Positions 29,458-37,950 of a stretch of 64,000 nt of DNA are shown here, in pieces. The translations under genes were made by a program, and so were the position numbers. The notes beneath the pieces were generated by a model, which saw nothing but the letters and a program-made list of their open reading frames with translations, was not told the DNA's origin and searched no databases. This DNA comes from Microbacterium sp. Bi121. Lineage in GTDB: Bacteria; Actinomycetota; Actinomycetes; Actinomycetales; Microbacteriaceae. The stretch covers positions 186,001 through 250,000 of the forward strand of contig NZ_CAKKLJ010000004.1 in assembly GCF_918698005.1 (NCBI RefSeq), written 5' to 3'. Numbering within the stretch: the stretch's first letter is position 1; each line of letters opens with the position of its first letter.

Positions 29458-29672
29458 TGCAGCTGGGTACGCGCTGGGCGGCGGGAGCGGATGCTCCGGC
29501 ATCCGTCCCCGCCGCGCTGCTGCCTGCGATCGCGGAGGTCGAGAGTCGCGGCGTCGAGGGCTACTGGACGCTGACCTGGCTCGAGGGCCGCCCCATCGCC
29601 GAGCTGGATGCCGGTTGGGAAGTCCTGCAGGACGCCGCGGGCGAGGTCATCGCCCGAGAGTTCCAGGACTGA
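29457..29672 (+). CDS. Small conserved-looking protein downstream of valS
   Basis: 71-residue protein starting QLGTRWAAGADAPASVPAALL and ending AAGEVIAREFQD. It has no membrane segment or recognised motif. Its ATG shares one base with the valS stop (TGATG), so it is translationally coupled to valS. It ends 1 bp before a convergent gene. Function unknown. Confidence 0.7.
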   Translation: MQLGTRWAAGADAPASVPAALLPAIAEVESRGVEGYWTLTWLEGRPIAELDAGWEVLQDAAGEVIAREFQD

Positions 29673-29673
29673 C

Positions 29674-29907
29674 TCAGCGCCGCGGCGCGCCCATCTGCGC
29701 CAGCATCCGGTCCGCCGCACGCGGATCTGCCTTCTGCGTCTGCTCGGCCTGGATGGCGGCGAGCATGGCTTCATGGCGATCCAGCCGACGTTCGGCGCGT
29801 GCCGTCGCCCAACGGGTGACGGCTCCCGCGATCCTGATCGACCAGCGCTCGAGTGCTGTCGCGCCGCGCGGTACGGCATACGTGCGCGTGATGGCAACTG
29901 CGCTCAT
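29674..29907 (-). CDS. Small basic protein downstream of an ArsR-type regulator
   Basis: 77 residues, Arg/Ala-rich, with an amphipathic helical middle (WSIRIAGAVTRWATARAERRLDRHEAML). No known domain. Its ATG overlaps the regulator stop by 4 bp, so the two are co-expressed, and it may be a partner or effector of the regulator. The convergent neighbour ends 1 bp away. Confidence 0.68.
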   Translation of the reverse strand: MSAVAITRTYAVPRGATALERWSIRIAGAVTRWATARAERRLDRHEAMLAAIQAEQTQKADPRAADRMLAQMGAPRR

Positions 29908-30521
29908 GATGCGGTCTCCTTCGTGTTCGTGTGGTTGGCGAGGGGGAAGACATCGGCGCGCACGCTGATGCGGCGGACGCCCTCCCCCTTCTGGCCGCGG
30001 TAAGTGTCTGCGGCCTCATCGATCACGGCCTCGAGCTTCTCGATCAGAGCTGTGGTCTGCTCGGCCGTCATGCTGATGCCGCTCGTCATCGATGAACTGG
30101 CGTCAGCCCATTCCTCCGGCTCCTTGTCGATGCGCCCGCTGAAGTACTCCATGAGCTCTTCGTGGCGCCGACGGTGGATCTCGGCGACGGCGACCTGCAG
30201 AGCAGCCTCGCCGGCTGGTGACCCCTGCACTGCGCGCGAGTCGTAGACGATGCCGCCCTCAGGCCGCTCCCACCAGCGCTCGCGCCCGCTGCGCTCCCCC
30301 TCGACCTCTCGAATCAGGTCCTGCCGGGCCAAAGCCCTGAGGTGATAGCTCGTGGCGCCAGAAGACTCCCCGAGGATCTCGGCGAGGGTGCTTGCCGTCT
30401 GAGGCCCTTCATTCGCGAGGATGTCGAAGATCCGCACGCGCAGCGGGTGCGACAGGGCACGCAGTGCCCCGGCATCCAGAACGCGACGTTCTCTCGCGGC
30501 GGCCTTCTCGTTCTCGGTCAT
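29904..30521 (-). CDS. ArsR-type winged-helix transcriptional regulator
   Basis: 205 residues. The N-terminal winged helix (LRALSHPLRVRIFDILANEG, then LGESSGATSYHLRALARQDLI) is ArsR-like. A C-terminal region of about 110 residues resembles the extended regulators that carry a helical sensor or dimer part. No metal-binding Cys pair is visible, so the signal may not be a metal. The ATG at 30521 lies 6 nt after a TATCTT -10 box; upstream in-frame sequence runs into the divergent peptidase gene and was discarded. Self-repression is likely from the operator in the promoter. Confidence 0.85.
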   Translation of the reverse strand: MTENEKAAARERRVLDAGALRALSHPLRVRIFDILANEGPQTASTLAEILGESSGATSYHLRALARQDLIREVEGERSGRERWWERPEGGIVYDSRAVQGSPAGEAALQVAVAEIHRRRHEELMEYFSGRIDKEPEEWADASSSMTSGISMTAEQTTALIEKLEAVIDEAADTYRGQKGEGVRRISVRADVFPLANHTNTKETAS

Positions 30522-30599
30522 AGTGCAAAGATATCGTTGCAAAGCTTTCTTTGCAAGTGTTTCTTTGTGAACTTCAGAAGCCGGCCCTAGGCTCGGGGG
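30522..30599. promoter_or_regulatory. Divergent promoters and palindromic operator, ArsR-type regulator / M3 peptidase
   Basis: Minus strand: -35 TTGCAA (30551-30556), 17 bp, -10 TATCTT (30528-30533), then 6 nt to the ATG. A perfect inverted repeat TTGCAAAG-CTTT-CTTTGCAA (30537-30556) lies across the -35 and spacer, and a further half-site TGCAAAG is at 30524-30530. Plus strand: -35 TTGTGA (30565-30570), 17 bp, -10 TAGGCT (30588-30593), then 6 nt to the peptidase ATG. Both transcripts are predicted to be leaderless. Confidence 0.75.
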
Positions 30600-32648
30600 A
30601 TGACCGAAGCCGCGAACCCGCTCCTCTCGCCCTCCGCTCTCCCCTACGCACTTCCCGACTACGCGGCGATACGCCCCGAGCACTACATTCCGGCGTTCCA
30701 GCTCGCGTTCGAGGAGCACCTGGCCGAGATCTCCGCGGTCACCAGGGTGAGGTCGATGCCGACGTTCGAGAACACGGTGGTTCCGCTCGAACAGGCAGGT
30801 GCGATGCTCGATCGCGTCGCGCACGCCTTCTACACGGTGAGCTCCGCGGATGCCACGACCGAGATACAGGAGATCGACGAAGAGCTCGCGCCGCTCATGG
30901 CCGCGCACGACGATGCGATCCGACTCGACGCCCAGCTGTACTGGCGGGTCAAGACCGTGCATGAGCAGCTCGGCGACCTCTCCCTCGATCCGGAGAGCCG
31001 GTACCTCGTCGAGCGCCACTTCCGCGAGATGACCCACGCAGGCGCTGGGCTCGACGACGACGCGAAGTCGCGACTCACGGCCCTGAACCAGAAGCTCTCC
31101 ACGCTCACCACGGCCTTCGAGAAGAACCTCCTGGCCGACACCAACGACCTGGCCGTGTACTTCGAGACCGCAGAGGACCTCGATGGCCTCGCCGACGGGG
31201 AGCTGTCAGCCGCAGCTCGCGCCGCGGCCGATCGCGGTCATCAGACCGGCTTCCTCATCACGCTGCCGCTGTTCACGGGGCATCCGTATCTCGCCTCTCT
31301 CACGAACCGCGAGAGCCGTCGACGCATCATGGAGGCGTCCCGCTCGCGCGCGACGCGCGGGAACAGCAACGACAATCGCACCGTGCTGACCGAGATCGTG
31401 TCCCTGCGCGCCGAGCGCGCGGCTCTTCTGGGCTACTCGTCGCACGCGGCGTACGTGACCGCCGATGAGACCGCGGGCACTCCGGAAGCCGTCGCGGATC
31501 TTCTCCACCGTCTCGCTCCGGCCGCGGCATCCAACGCTCGCGCGGAGCAGGCGGCCCTCCAGGCGATCATCGACGACACCGAGGCGGAGCCGTTCGCACT
31601 CGAGGCGCACGATTGGGCGTTCTACACCGAGAAGGTGCGTTCAGCGACGTACGACATCGACACCGCGGCACTGCGCCCGTGGTTCGAGGCTGAGCGCGTA
31701 CTGCAGGACGGAGTCTTCTACGCCGCCACGCAGCTGTACGGCGTGACGTTCACCGAGCGCGACGACCTCGTGGCCTATCACCCCGGCGCTCGCGTCTTCG
31801 AGGTCTTCAACCCTGGCGGCTCGGCACTCGGACTGTACGTGCTCGACCTGTACACCCGCGACTCCAAGCGCGGTGGCGCGTGGATGAACCCGATCGTCAG
31901 CCAGTCGGCGCTGCGCGGCACGGCTCCCGTCGTGGTGAATAATCTCAACGTCGCGCGCCCCGGAGACGGCCAGCCGACGCTGCTGACGCTGGACGAGGTC
32001 ACCACTCTGTTCCATGAGTTCGGTCACGCGCTGCACGGCCTGTTCGCCACGGTGAACTACCCGCACTTCGCCGGGACGAACGTGTTCCGCGACTTCGTCG
32101 AGTTCCCCAGCCAGGTCAACGAGATGTGGATCCTGTGGGCCGAAGTCCTCGACAACTACGCCCGCCACTTCGAGACCGGCGAGCCGCTGGACGCCGCGAT
32201 CGTCGAGCGGCTGCGCGGGACCGAGACCTTCAACCAAGGGCATGACACCAGCGAGTACCTGGCTGCGGCATGGCTGGATCAGGCGTGGCATCGGATCGGA
32301 GCATCGGATGCCGTGACCGATGTCGTCGCGTTCGAGACCGAGGCGCTGGCTGAGATCGGGCTGGACAACCCCGCGGTGCCGACGCGCTACTCGTCGACCT
32401 ACTTCGCCCACGTGTTCTCCGGCGGGTACAGCGCGGGTTACTACTCGTACATCTGGAGCGAGGTGCTCGACGCCGACACCGTCGAGTGGTTCCGTGAGAA
32501 CGGCGGACTGACGCGTGAGAACGGCGACCGGTTCCGTGCTCGGCTGCTGGGCGTGGGCGGGTCGAAGGACCCCCTGGAGGCTTACCGCGACTTCCGCGGG
32601 CGGGATGCCGAGATCACTCCCCTGCTCAAGCGCCGCGGGCTCGGCTGA
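30600..32648 (+). CDS. M3-family oligopeptidase / dipeptidyl carboxypeptidase
   Basis: 682-residue cytoplasmic zinc metallopeptidase of the Dcp/OpdA group, which degrades short peptides. The zinc motif HEFGHALHGLF begins at H472, followed by the third-ligand region further on. There is no signal peptide. It is transcribed divergently from an ArsR-type regulator with an operator between them. Peptide catabolism would fit with the peptide-type ABC importer nearby, but the two are not in one operon. Confidence 0.93.
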   Translation: MTEAANPLLSPSALPYALPDYAAIRPEHYIPAFQLAFEEHLAEISAVTRVRSMPTFENTVVPLEQAGAMLDRVAHAFYTVSSADATTEIQEIDEELAPLMAAHDDAIRLDAQLYWRVKTVHEQLGDLSLDPESRYLVERHFREMTHAGAGLDDDAKSRLTALNQKLSTLTTAFEKNLLADTNDLAVYFETAEDLDGLADGELSAAARAAADRGHQTGFLITLPLFTGHPYLASLTNRESRRRIMEASRSRATRGNSNDNRTVLTEIVSLRAERAALLGYSSHAAYVTADETAGTPEAVADLLHRLAPAAASNARAEQAALQAIIDDTEAEPFALEAHDWAFYTEKVRSATYDIDTAALRPWFEAERVLQDGVFYAATQLYGVTFTERDDLVAYHPGARVFEVFNPGGSALGLYVLDLYTRDSKRGGAWMNPIVSQSALRGTAPVVVNNLNVARPGDGQPTLLTLDEVTTLFHEFGHALHGLFATVNYPHFAGTNVFRDFVEFPSQVNEMWILWAEVLDNYARHFETGEPLDAAIVERLRGTETFNQGHDTSEYLAAAWLDQAWHRIGASDAVTDVVAFETEALAEIGLDNPAVPTRYSSTYFAHVFSGGYSAGYYSYIWSEVLDADTVEWFRENGGLTRENGDRFRARLLGVGGSKDPLEAYRDFRGRDAEITPLLKRRGLG

Positions 32649-32658
32649 CGCGCCGCTC

Positions 32659-32729
32659 GAACTTCGCGGGAAAGCGCGAACTTCGCAGAGATCTCACAAT
32701 TCGCTGCGAGATTCGTGTCATTCTGCGTC
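32659..32729. repeat. Quadripartite palindromic repeat, copy C
   Basis: TTCGCGG (32663), TTCGCAG (32682), CTGCGAG (32704) and CTGCGTC (32723), again at offsets 0/19/41/60. It lies between the convergent ends of the peptidase and NUDIX genes, without an adjacent DUF559 gene. It is more degenerate than copies A and B. Confidence 0.7.
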
Positions 32730-32752
32730 GTGCCGGCGCGGGTCAGGCGTGC

Positions 32753-33277
32753 TCAGAGGCGCGCGAGCGCTTTGTACCAGGTTAGCTGGTGGAAGCTCTG
32801 CGACAGGTGCTCGCCGAGCCCCTCGACCGGCATCACATGCACAGCGATCATTTCGCTCGGGTCGAGCGACTGGTCTGCCACACGAACGCAGTCGAGCGCC
32901 AGGAAGTGGTGCACGCGATTGGAGTGGTTGCCGAAGTTCGCCCAGGTCGCTCCGAGGTCGAGGATCTCGCTTGCCTGACAACCGGTCTCCTCGCGGAGCT
33001 CTCTCGCTGCCGCATCCACCGGAGTCTCCCCGGGTTCGACCGCTCCGCCGATCGTACCGATTGCGACGACGCCGGCACCGTGCCGGTACTCCTCGACGAC
33101 GATCGCCTCACCCTCAGGAGTCAGCGCGAGGACGGAGATCCAGTCCCCCGGTTCGAGCACGTAGTACGGCGCGATCGTCCGACCCGCGGCATCCGTACAC
33201 GTGTCGGCGCGCAATCGGATCCAGCGGTCTGCCACGATGATCTCACTGTCGCTGACCGTCCACGGAGCGGGACGCAC
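32753..33277 (-). CDS. NUDIX hydrolase
   Basis: 174 residues with a full Nudix box, [20 protein letters not shown] followed by ETGCQA. The flanking sequence [19 protein letters not shown] and VEEYRHG resembles ADP-ribose/nucleoside-diphosphate-sugar pyrophosphatases. The GTG start is 1 bp after the clpX stop, so it is probably co-transcribed with clpX. Substrate not determined. Confidence 0.9.
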   Translation of the reverse strand: MRPAPWTVSDSEIIVADRWIRLRADTCTDAAGRTIAPYYVLEPGDWISVLALTPEGEAIVVEEYRHGAGVVAIGTIGGAVEPGETPVDAAARELREETGCQASEILDLGATWANFGNHSNRVHHFLALDCVRVADQSLDPSEMIAVHVMPVEGLGEHLSQSFHQLTWYKALARL

Positions 33278-33278
33278 G

Positions 33279-34547
33279 TCAGGCGCTCTTGCGCTTGCGC
33301 TCCATCACGACCGTTGGCGGGGCGCCTTCGTCGACCGAGGCGCGGGTGACGACGACCTTCTTGACGTCCTCCGCGGAGGGGATCTCGAACATGATCGGCC
33401 CGAGGACGTCCTCGAGGATCGCTCGGAGGCCGCGGGCACCGGTCTTGCGCTCGACTGCGAGGTCGGCGATGGACCGCAGCGCGTCCTCTTCGAAGTCGAG
33501 CTCCACACCGTCGAGTTCGAACATGCGCTGGTACTGCTTGACCAGCGCGTTGCGGGGACCAGTGAGGATGTCGATCAGCGCGTCCTGGTCGAGCGGCGTG
33601 ACGGAGGCGACGACGGGCAGGCGACCGATGAACTCGGGGATCAGGCCGAACTTGTGCAGGTCTTCTGGCAGCACCTCGCTGAACAGGTCGAGATCCTTCG
33701 TCTTGTCGTGCAGCGGCGCGCCGAAACCGACACCGTGCTTGCCGACACGCGACGAGACGATGTCCTCAAGGCCCGCGAAGGCGCCGGCGACGATGAACAA
33801 GACGTTCGACGTGTCGATCTGCAGGAACTCCTGGTGCGGGTGCTTGCGACCGCCCTGTGGAGGCACCGAGGCCACCGTGCCCTCGATGATCTTCAGCAGC
33901 GCCTGCTGCACACCCTCGCCAGAGACGTCGCGGGTGATCGATGGGTTCTCCGACTTGCGGGCGATCTTGTCGATCTCGTCGATGTAGATGATGCCCTGCT
34001 CGGCACGCTTCACGTCGTAGTCAGCGGCCTGGATGAGCTTGAGGAGGATGTTCTCCACGTCTTCGCCGACGTAGCCGGCTTCGGTCAGCGCCGTGGCATC
34101 CGCAACTGCGAACGGGACGTTCAGGCGCTTCGCGAGCGTCTGCGCGAGGTACGTCTTGCCGCAGCCGGTCGGGCCGATCATCAGGATGTTGCTCTTGGCG
34201 ATCTCGACCTCTTCGGCCTTCTGCTCAGCGAGCTGCAGCGTGCCGTGCGCGCGAACGCGCTTGTAGTGGTTGTACACGGCCACCGACAGCGAGCGCTTGG
34301 CCTGTTCCTGCCCGACGACGTATTCCTCGAGGAAGGCATAGATCTCACGCGGCTTGGGCAGTTCGAAATCCGCGACGCCATCGGCGGACGACTCCGCCAT
34401 GCGCTCTTCGATGATCTCGTTGCACAGCTCTACGCACTCATCGCAGATGTACACGCCGGGGCCGGCGATGAGCTGCTGCACCTGCTTCTGGCTCTTCCCG
34501 CAGAACGAGCATTTGAACAGGTCAGCGCTTTCACCGATTCTGGCCAT
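33279..34547 (-). CDS. clpX: ATP-dependent protease ATPase subunit ClpX
   Basis: AAA+ unfoldase that feeds substrates to ClpP. The N-terminal C4 zinc finger (CSFCGKSQ...CDECVELC), Walker A GPTGCGKT, Walker B IIYIDEID and sensor regions are present in 422 residues. The second ATG (34547) was chosen because AAGGAGG lies 6 nt before it; the first ATG abuts the SD. clpP1/clpP2 are about 4.5 kb upstream on the same strand, separated by the deo operon, rather than directly adjacent. Confidence 0.97.
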   Translation of the reverse strand: MARIGESADLFKCSFCGKSQKQVQQLIAGPGVYICDECVELCNEIIEERMAESSADGVADFELPKPREIYAFLEEYVVGQEQAKRSLSVAVYNHYKRVRAHGTLQLAEQKAEEVEIAKSNILMIGPTGCGKTYLAQTLAKRLNVPFAVADATALTEAGYVGEDVENILLKLIQAADYDVKRAEQGIIYIDEIDKIARKSENPSITRDVSGEGVQQALLKIIEGTVASVPPQGGRKHPHQEFLQIDTSNVLFIVAGAFAGLEDIVSSRVGKHGVGFGAPLHDKTKDLDLFSEVLPEDLHKFGLIPEFIGRLPVVASVTPLDQDALIDILTGPRNALVKQYQRMFELDGVELDFEEDALRSIADLAVERKTGARGLRAILEDVLGPIMFEIPSAEDVKKVVVTRASVDEGAPPTVVMERKRKSA

Positions 34548-34644
34548 GCGCATCCTCCTTGGAGTGTCCGAGAGACATATTCGAGCCTAACCTCTCCCTC
34601 GGACACTCAGCCGCATTGGGCGCGGTCGGATCAGATCCGTTCGA

Positions 34645-35496
34645 TCAGATCATGCTCTTCGGGTGCCAGACCGTCTTCGTCTCGGTGAACGCCGCGATGC
34701 GCTCTGGCGACGCGGTGACGTCCCCGGGCGTCAGCACGCGCTTGAGCGTGTCGGCCGCCGCGATCTGCAGGTCGATCCACTCCAGAGATCCGGCACCGGC
34801 GAGGTCGATGGCGTTGACGTCGGCGTGCGAAGCCAGCCACGGCGTGATCTCGGCAGGCGATCCGGTGAGCACGTTCACCACTCCCCCTGGCACATCGCTG
34901 GTCGCGAGCACCTCGGCGAGACTGATGGCAGACAGCGGGTACCTCTCGCTGGCAACAACTACCACGGTGTTGCCAGCCACCAGCGCTGGGGCGACGACGG
35001 AGACGAGCCCGAGCAGCGCCGAGTCCTGCGGCGCGACGATCGCGACGACACCGGTGGGCTCCGGGACGGAGATGTTGAAGTACGGACCGGCGACCGGGTT
35101 GGCATTCCCGGCGACCTGCGCGTACTTGTCGCACCAGCCCGCGTACCAGACCCACAGGTCGATCGCCTCGTCGACCTGCGACGCTGCTGCCGCGGCCGAG
35201 ACGCCCTCCTGAGCGGTGATCTCGTCGATGAACTGCGCACGACGCCCCTCGAGAACCTCGGCGACGCGGTAGAGCACCTGGCCGCGGTTGTACGCGGTGG
35301 CGCCGGACCAGCCCTTGACGGCCGCGCGCGCTGCCACGACGGCATCCCGAGCGTCCTTGCGGGAGCCCTTCGCGGCGTTCGCGAGGAACGCCCCCTTGGC
35401 GGAGAGCACCTCGTAGGTGCGGCCGGACTCGCTCCGAGGGAAGGCCCCGCCGATCGCGAGCTTGTAGGTCTTCGGAACAGTCAGTCGCTTGCTCAT
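34645..35496 (-). CDS. Short aldehyde-dehydrogenase-like protein lacking the catalytic domain
   Basis: 283 residues that align with the first part of ALDH proteins: a region YKLAIGGAFPRSESGRTYEV, a helical section, and the coenzyme-fold part around PALVAGNTVVVVASERYPLS. It ends near where the ALDH nucleotide-binding domain would close. The catalytic Cys loop (GQ-x-C) and the glutamate motif ELGGK are absent. It is an intact frame with an ATGA overlap to the full-length ALDH gene, so it does not look like random decay. A non-catalytic partner subunit, like the second domain of ALDH16, is proposed. Confidence 0.85.
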   Translation of the reverse strand: MSKRLTVPKTYKLAIGGAFPRSESGRTYEVLSAKGAFLANAAKGSRKDARDAVVAARAAVKGWSGATAYNRGQVLYRVAEVLEGRRAQFIDEITAQEGVSAAAAASQVDEAIDLWVWYAGWCDKYAQVAGNANPVAGPYFNISVPEPTGVVAIVAPQDSALLGLVSVVAPALVAGNTVVVVASERYPLSAISLAEVLATSDVPGGVVNVLTGSPAEITPWLASHADVNAIDLAGAGSLEWIDLQIAAADTLKRVLTPGDVTASPERIAAFTETKTVWHPKSMI

Positions 35497-36935
35497 GCTG
35501 CGGCTCCCTTGAGGTAGGCGGTCAGGCCGTGGCGGCCGCCCTCGCGGCCGTATCCGGACTCCTTGTAGCCGCCGAACGGGCTGGCGGGGTCGAATCGGTT
35601 GAAGGTGTTCGCCCAGACGACGCCGGCGCGAAGCCGGTCGGCGACGGCGAGGATGCGCGAGCCCTTGTCGGTCCAGATGCCGGCGGACAGCCCGTACGGG
35701 GTGTTGTTCGCCTTGGCGATCGCCTCGGCCGGAGTGCGGAAGGTGAGCACCGACAGCACGGGCCCGAAGACCTCGTCGCGGGCGATGCGGTGGGATGCCT
35801 CGACGCCGGTGAAGATCGTCGGGGCGAACCAGAAGCCCTTGTCGGGGATCGCGCAGTCCGCGGTCCAGCGCTCTGCACCCTCGGCCTCGCCGATGTCGCT
35901 GAGTTCGCGGATGCGTGCGAGCTGGGCGGCGGAGTTGATCGCGCCGATGTCGGTGTTCTTGTCGAGCGGGTTGCCCAGGCGCAGCGTCGACAGGCGGGTC
36001 TTCAGCCGATCGATGACCTCGTCGTGGATCGACTCCTGCACGAGCAGACGGCTGCCTGCACAGCACACGTGGCCCTGGTTGAAGAAGATGCCGTTGACGA
36101 TGCCCTCGACGGCCTGGTCGATCGGCGCGTCGTCGAAGACGATGTTCGCCGCCTTGCCGCCGAGCTCGAGCGTGACCTTCTTGTTCGTACCGGCGACCGC
36201 CTTGGCGATGTCGCGGCCGACGCCGGTCGAGCCGGTGAAGGCGACCTTGTCGACCTCGGGGTGACGCACGAGCGTCGCGCCGGTGGCACCTGCGCCCGTG
36301 ACGATGTTCACGACGCCGGCCGGAAGGTCTGCCTGCTGCAGGATCTCGGCGAAGATCAGCGCCGTGAGCGGCGTGGTCTCGGCGGGCTTCAGCACCACCG
36401 TGTTGCCCGCCGCGAGGGCGGGAGCGATCTTCCACGCCAGCATCAGAAGCGGGAAGTTCCACGGGATGATCTGCCCGGCGACGCCGTGTGCACGCGGGTT
36501 CGCACCGAGGCCGGCGTAGTCGAGCTTGTCGGCCCATCCGGCGTAGTAGAAGAACCAGGATGCGACGAGCGGAACGTCGACGTCGCGGCTCTCCTTGATC
36601 GGCTTGCCGTTGTCGAGGCTCTCTGCGACGGCGAGCTCACGAGCGCGCTCCTGCACGAGACGGGCGATGCGGAACAGGTACTTGCCCCGATCGCGGCCGC
36701 TCATCTTCGACCACACCTTGTCGTAGGCGCGGCGGGCGGCTGTGACGGCGCGGTCGATGTCGTCGTCAGAGGCGCCGGCGATCTCGGCGATGTGCGACTC
36801 GTCGGCAGGCGAGATGGTGGTGAAGCTCTTGCCCGAGCCATCGACGAACTCGCCGTCGATGAACAGACCGTAGCTGTCACGCAGGTTCAGGATCGCCTTG
36901 GATTCAGGCGCCGGAGCGTATTCCAGGAATGACAT
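35493..36935 (-). CDS. Aldehyde dehydrogenase, catalytic
   Basis: 480-residue NAD(P)-dependent dehydrogenase with GQIIPWNFPLLM, LKPAETTPL, FTGSTGVGRDI, TLELGGKAANIVFDD and the active-site loop NQGHVCCAGSR (C291/C292). It lies 13 bp after deoC with GAGGGAAAC before the ATG, and overlaps the short ALDH-like gene by 4 bp. In this operon it probably oxidises acetaldehyde produced by DeoC. The ATG at 36935 follows this SD; upstream in-frame sequence overlaps deoC. Confidence 0.93.
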   Translation of the reverse strand: MSFLEYAPAPESKAILNLRDSYGLFIDGEFVDGSGKSFTTISPADESHIAEIAGASDDDIDRAVTAARRAYDKVWSKMSGRDRGKYLFRIARLVQERARELAVAESLDNGKPIKESRDVDVPLVASWFFYYAGWADKLDYAGLGANPRAHGVAGQIIPWNFPLLMLAWKIAPALAAGNTVVLKPAETTPLTALIFAEILQQADLPAGVVNIVTGAGATGATLVRHPEVDKVAFTGSTGVGRDIAKAVAGTNKKVTLELGGKAANIVFDDAPIDQAVEGIVNGIFFNQGHVCCAGSRLLVQESIHDEVIDRLKTRLSTLRLGNPLDKNTDIGAINSAAQLARIRELSDIGEAEGAERWTADCAIPDKGFWFAPTIFTGVEASHRIARDEVFGPVLSVLTFRTPAEAIAKANNTPYGLSAGIWTDKGSRILAVADRLRAGVVWANTFNRFDPASPFGGYKESGYGREGGRHGLTAYLKGAAA

Positions 36936-36948
36936 GTTTCTGTTTCCC

Positions 36949-37950
36949 TCAGTCGATCGTGACGTAGTCGGGGCCGGAGTAGTGGCCGGTCGTGAGCTTC
37001 TGACGCTGCAGGAGCACGTCGTTGAGGAGGCTCGACGCCCCGAAGCGGAACAGGTGCGGCTGCAGCCACTCCTCCCCCGCGGTCTCGGCGACCGTGACGA
37101 CGTATTTGATGGCGTCCTTCGAGGTGCGGATGCCACCGGCCGGCTTCACGCCGATCTTCTCGCCAGTACCGCGGTACCAGTCGCGCACGGTCTCGAGCAT
37201 GAGCAGCGTCGTCGGCAGCGTTGCCGCGGGCTGCACCTTTCCGGTGGACGTCTTGATGAAGTCGCCCCCTGCCAGGATGCCGAGCCACGATGCCCGCTTG
37301 ATGTTGTCGTACGTGTTCAGCTCTCCGGTCTCGAGGATCACCTTGAGCGATGCGTACGTGCCGTCCTCGCGGCGGCATGCCTCCTTGACGGCGGCGATCT
37401 GGTCGAAAACGAGGCCGTAGCGGCCGGAGAGGAATGCGCCGCGGTCGATCACCATGTCGATCTCATCCGCACCGGCGGCGACGGCCTCTGCGGTGTCGGC
37501 AAGCTTGATGGCGAGCGACGAGCGTCCGCTCGGGAAGGCCGTGGCCACGGCCGCGACCGAGATCCTGCCATCGTCGGGGTCGCCATGCAGAGCACCGAGC
37601 GCCTCGACGGCGTGGCCGACCATGTCGCCGTAGACGCAGACGGCAGCGACGAGCGGGGTCGACGGGTCGGCGGCATCCGGCGTCTTGGCCTTCGCGACCA
37701 GCGAGCGCACCTTGCCGGGGGTGTCGGCGCCCTCGAGCGTCGTGAGGTCGATCAGCGAGATGATCTTGTCGATCGCCCACGCCTTGGATGTGGTCTTGAT
37801 CGAGCGGGTGCCGAGGCCTGCTGCACGCTGCTCGAGTCCGGTCGCGTCGACGCCGGGAAGGCCGTGCAGGAAGCGCCTGAGCGTGGCGTCGTCTGGCTCA
37901 CCGCCCAGCACGTCCACCGCGGTGCGGCGGGTCAGTTCTGTGGTCGTCAT
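36949..37950 (-). CDS. deoC: Deoxyribose-phosphate aldolase
   Basis: Class I aldolase that splits 2-deoxyribose-5-phosphate to glyceraldehyde-3-phosphate and acetaldehyde. KLADTAEAVAAGADEIDMVIDRGAF, LKVILETGEL and the Schiff-base region IGVKPAGGIRTSKDA are visible. With 333 residues it is the longer DeoC form, not the 220-residue one. The ATG overlaps the SorC-type regulator stop by 4 bp. Its products link to glycolysis and to the following ALDH pair. Confidence 0.94.
   Translation of the reverse strand: MTTTELTRRTAVDVLGGEPDDATLRRFLHGLPGVDATGLEQRAAGLGTRSIKTTSKAWAIDKIISLIDLTTLEGADTPGKVRSLVAKAKTPDAADPSTPLVAAVCVYGDMVGHAVEALGALHGDPDDGRISVAAVATAFPSGRSSLAIKLADTAEAVAAGADEIDMVIDRGAFLSGRYGLVFDQIAAVKEACRREDGTYASLKVILETGELNTYDNIKRASWLGILAGGDFIKTSTGKVQPAATLPTTLLMLETVRDWYRGTGEKIGVKPAGGIRTSKDAIKYVVTVAETAGEEWLQPHLFRFGASSLLNDVLLQRQKLTTGHYSGPDYVTID

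Noticed and set aside
34645..35496. Short ALDH-like gene as a pseudogene
   Set aside because: The frame is intact, has a normal start and stop, and overlaps its neighbour by ATGA. A non-catalytic subunit is more likely than decay.
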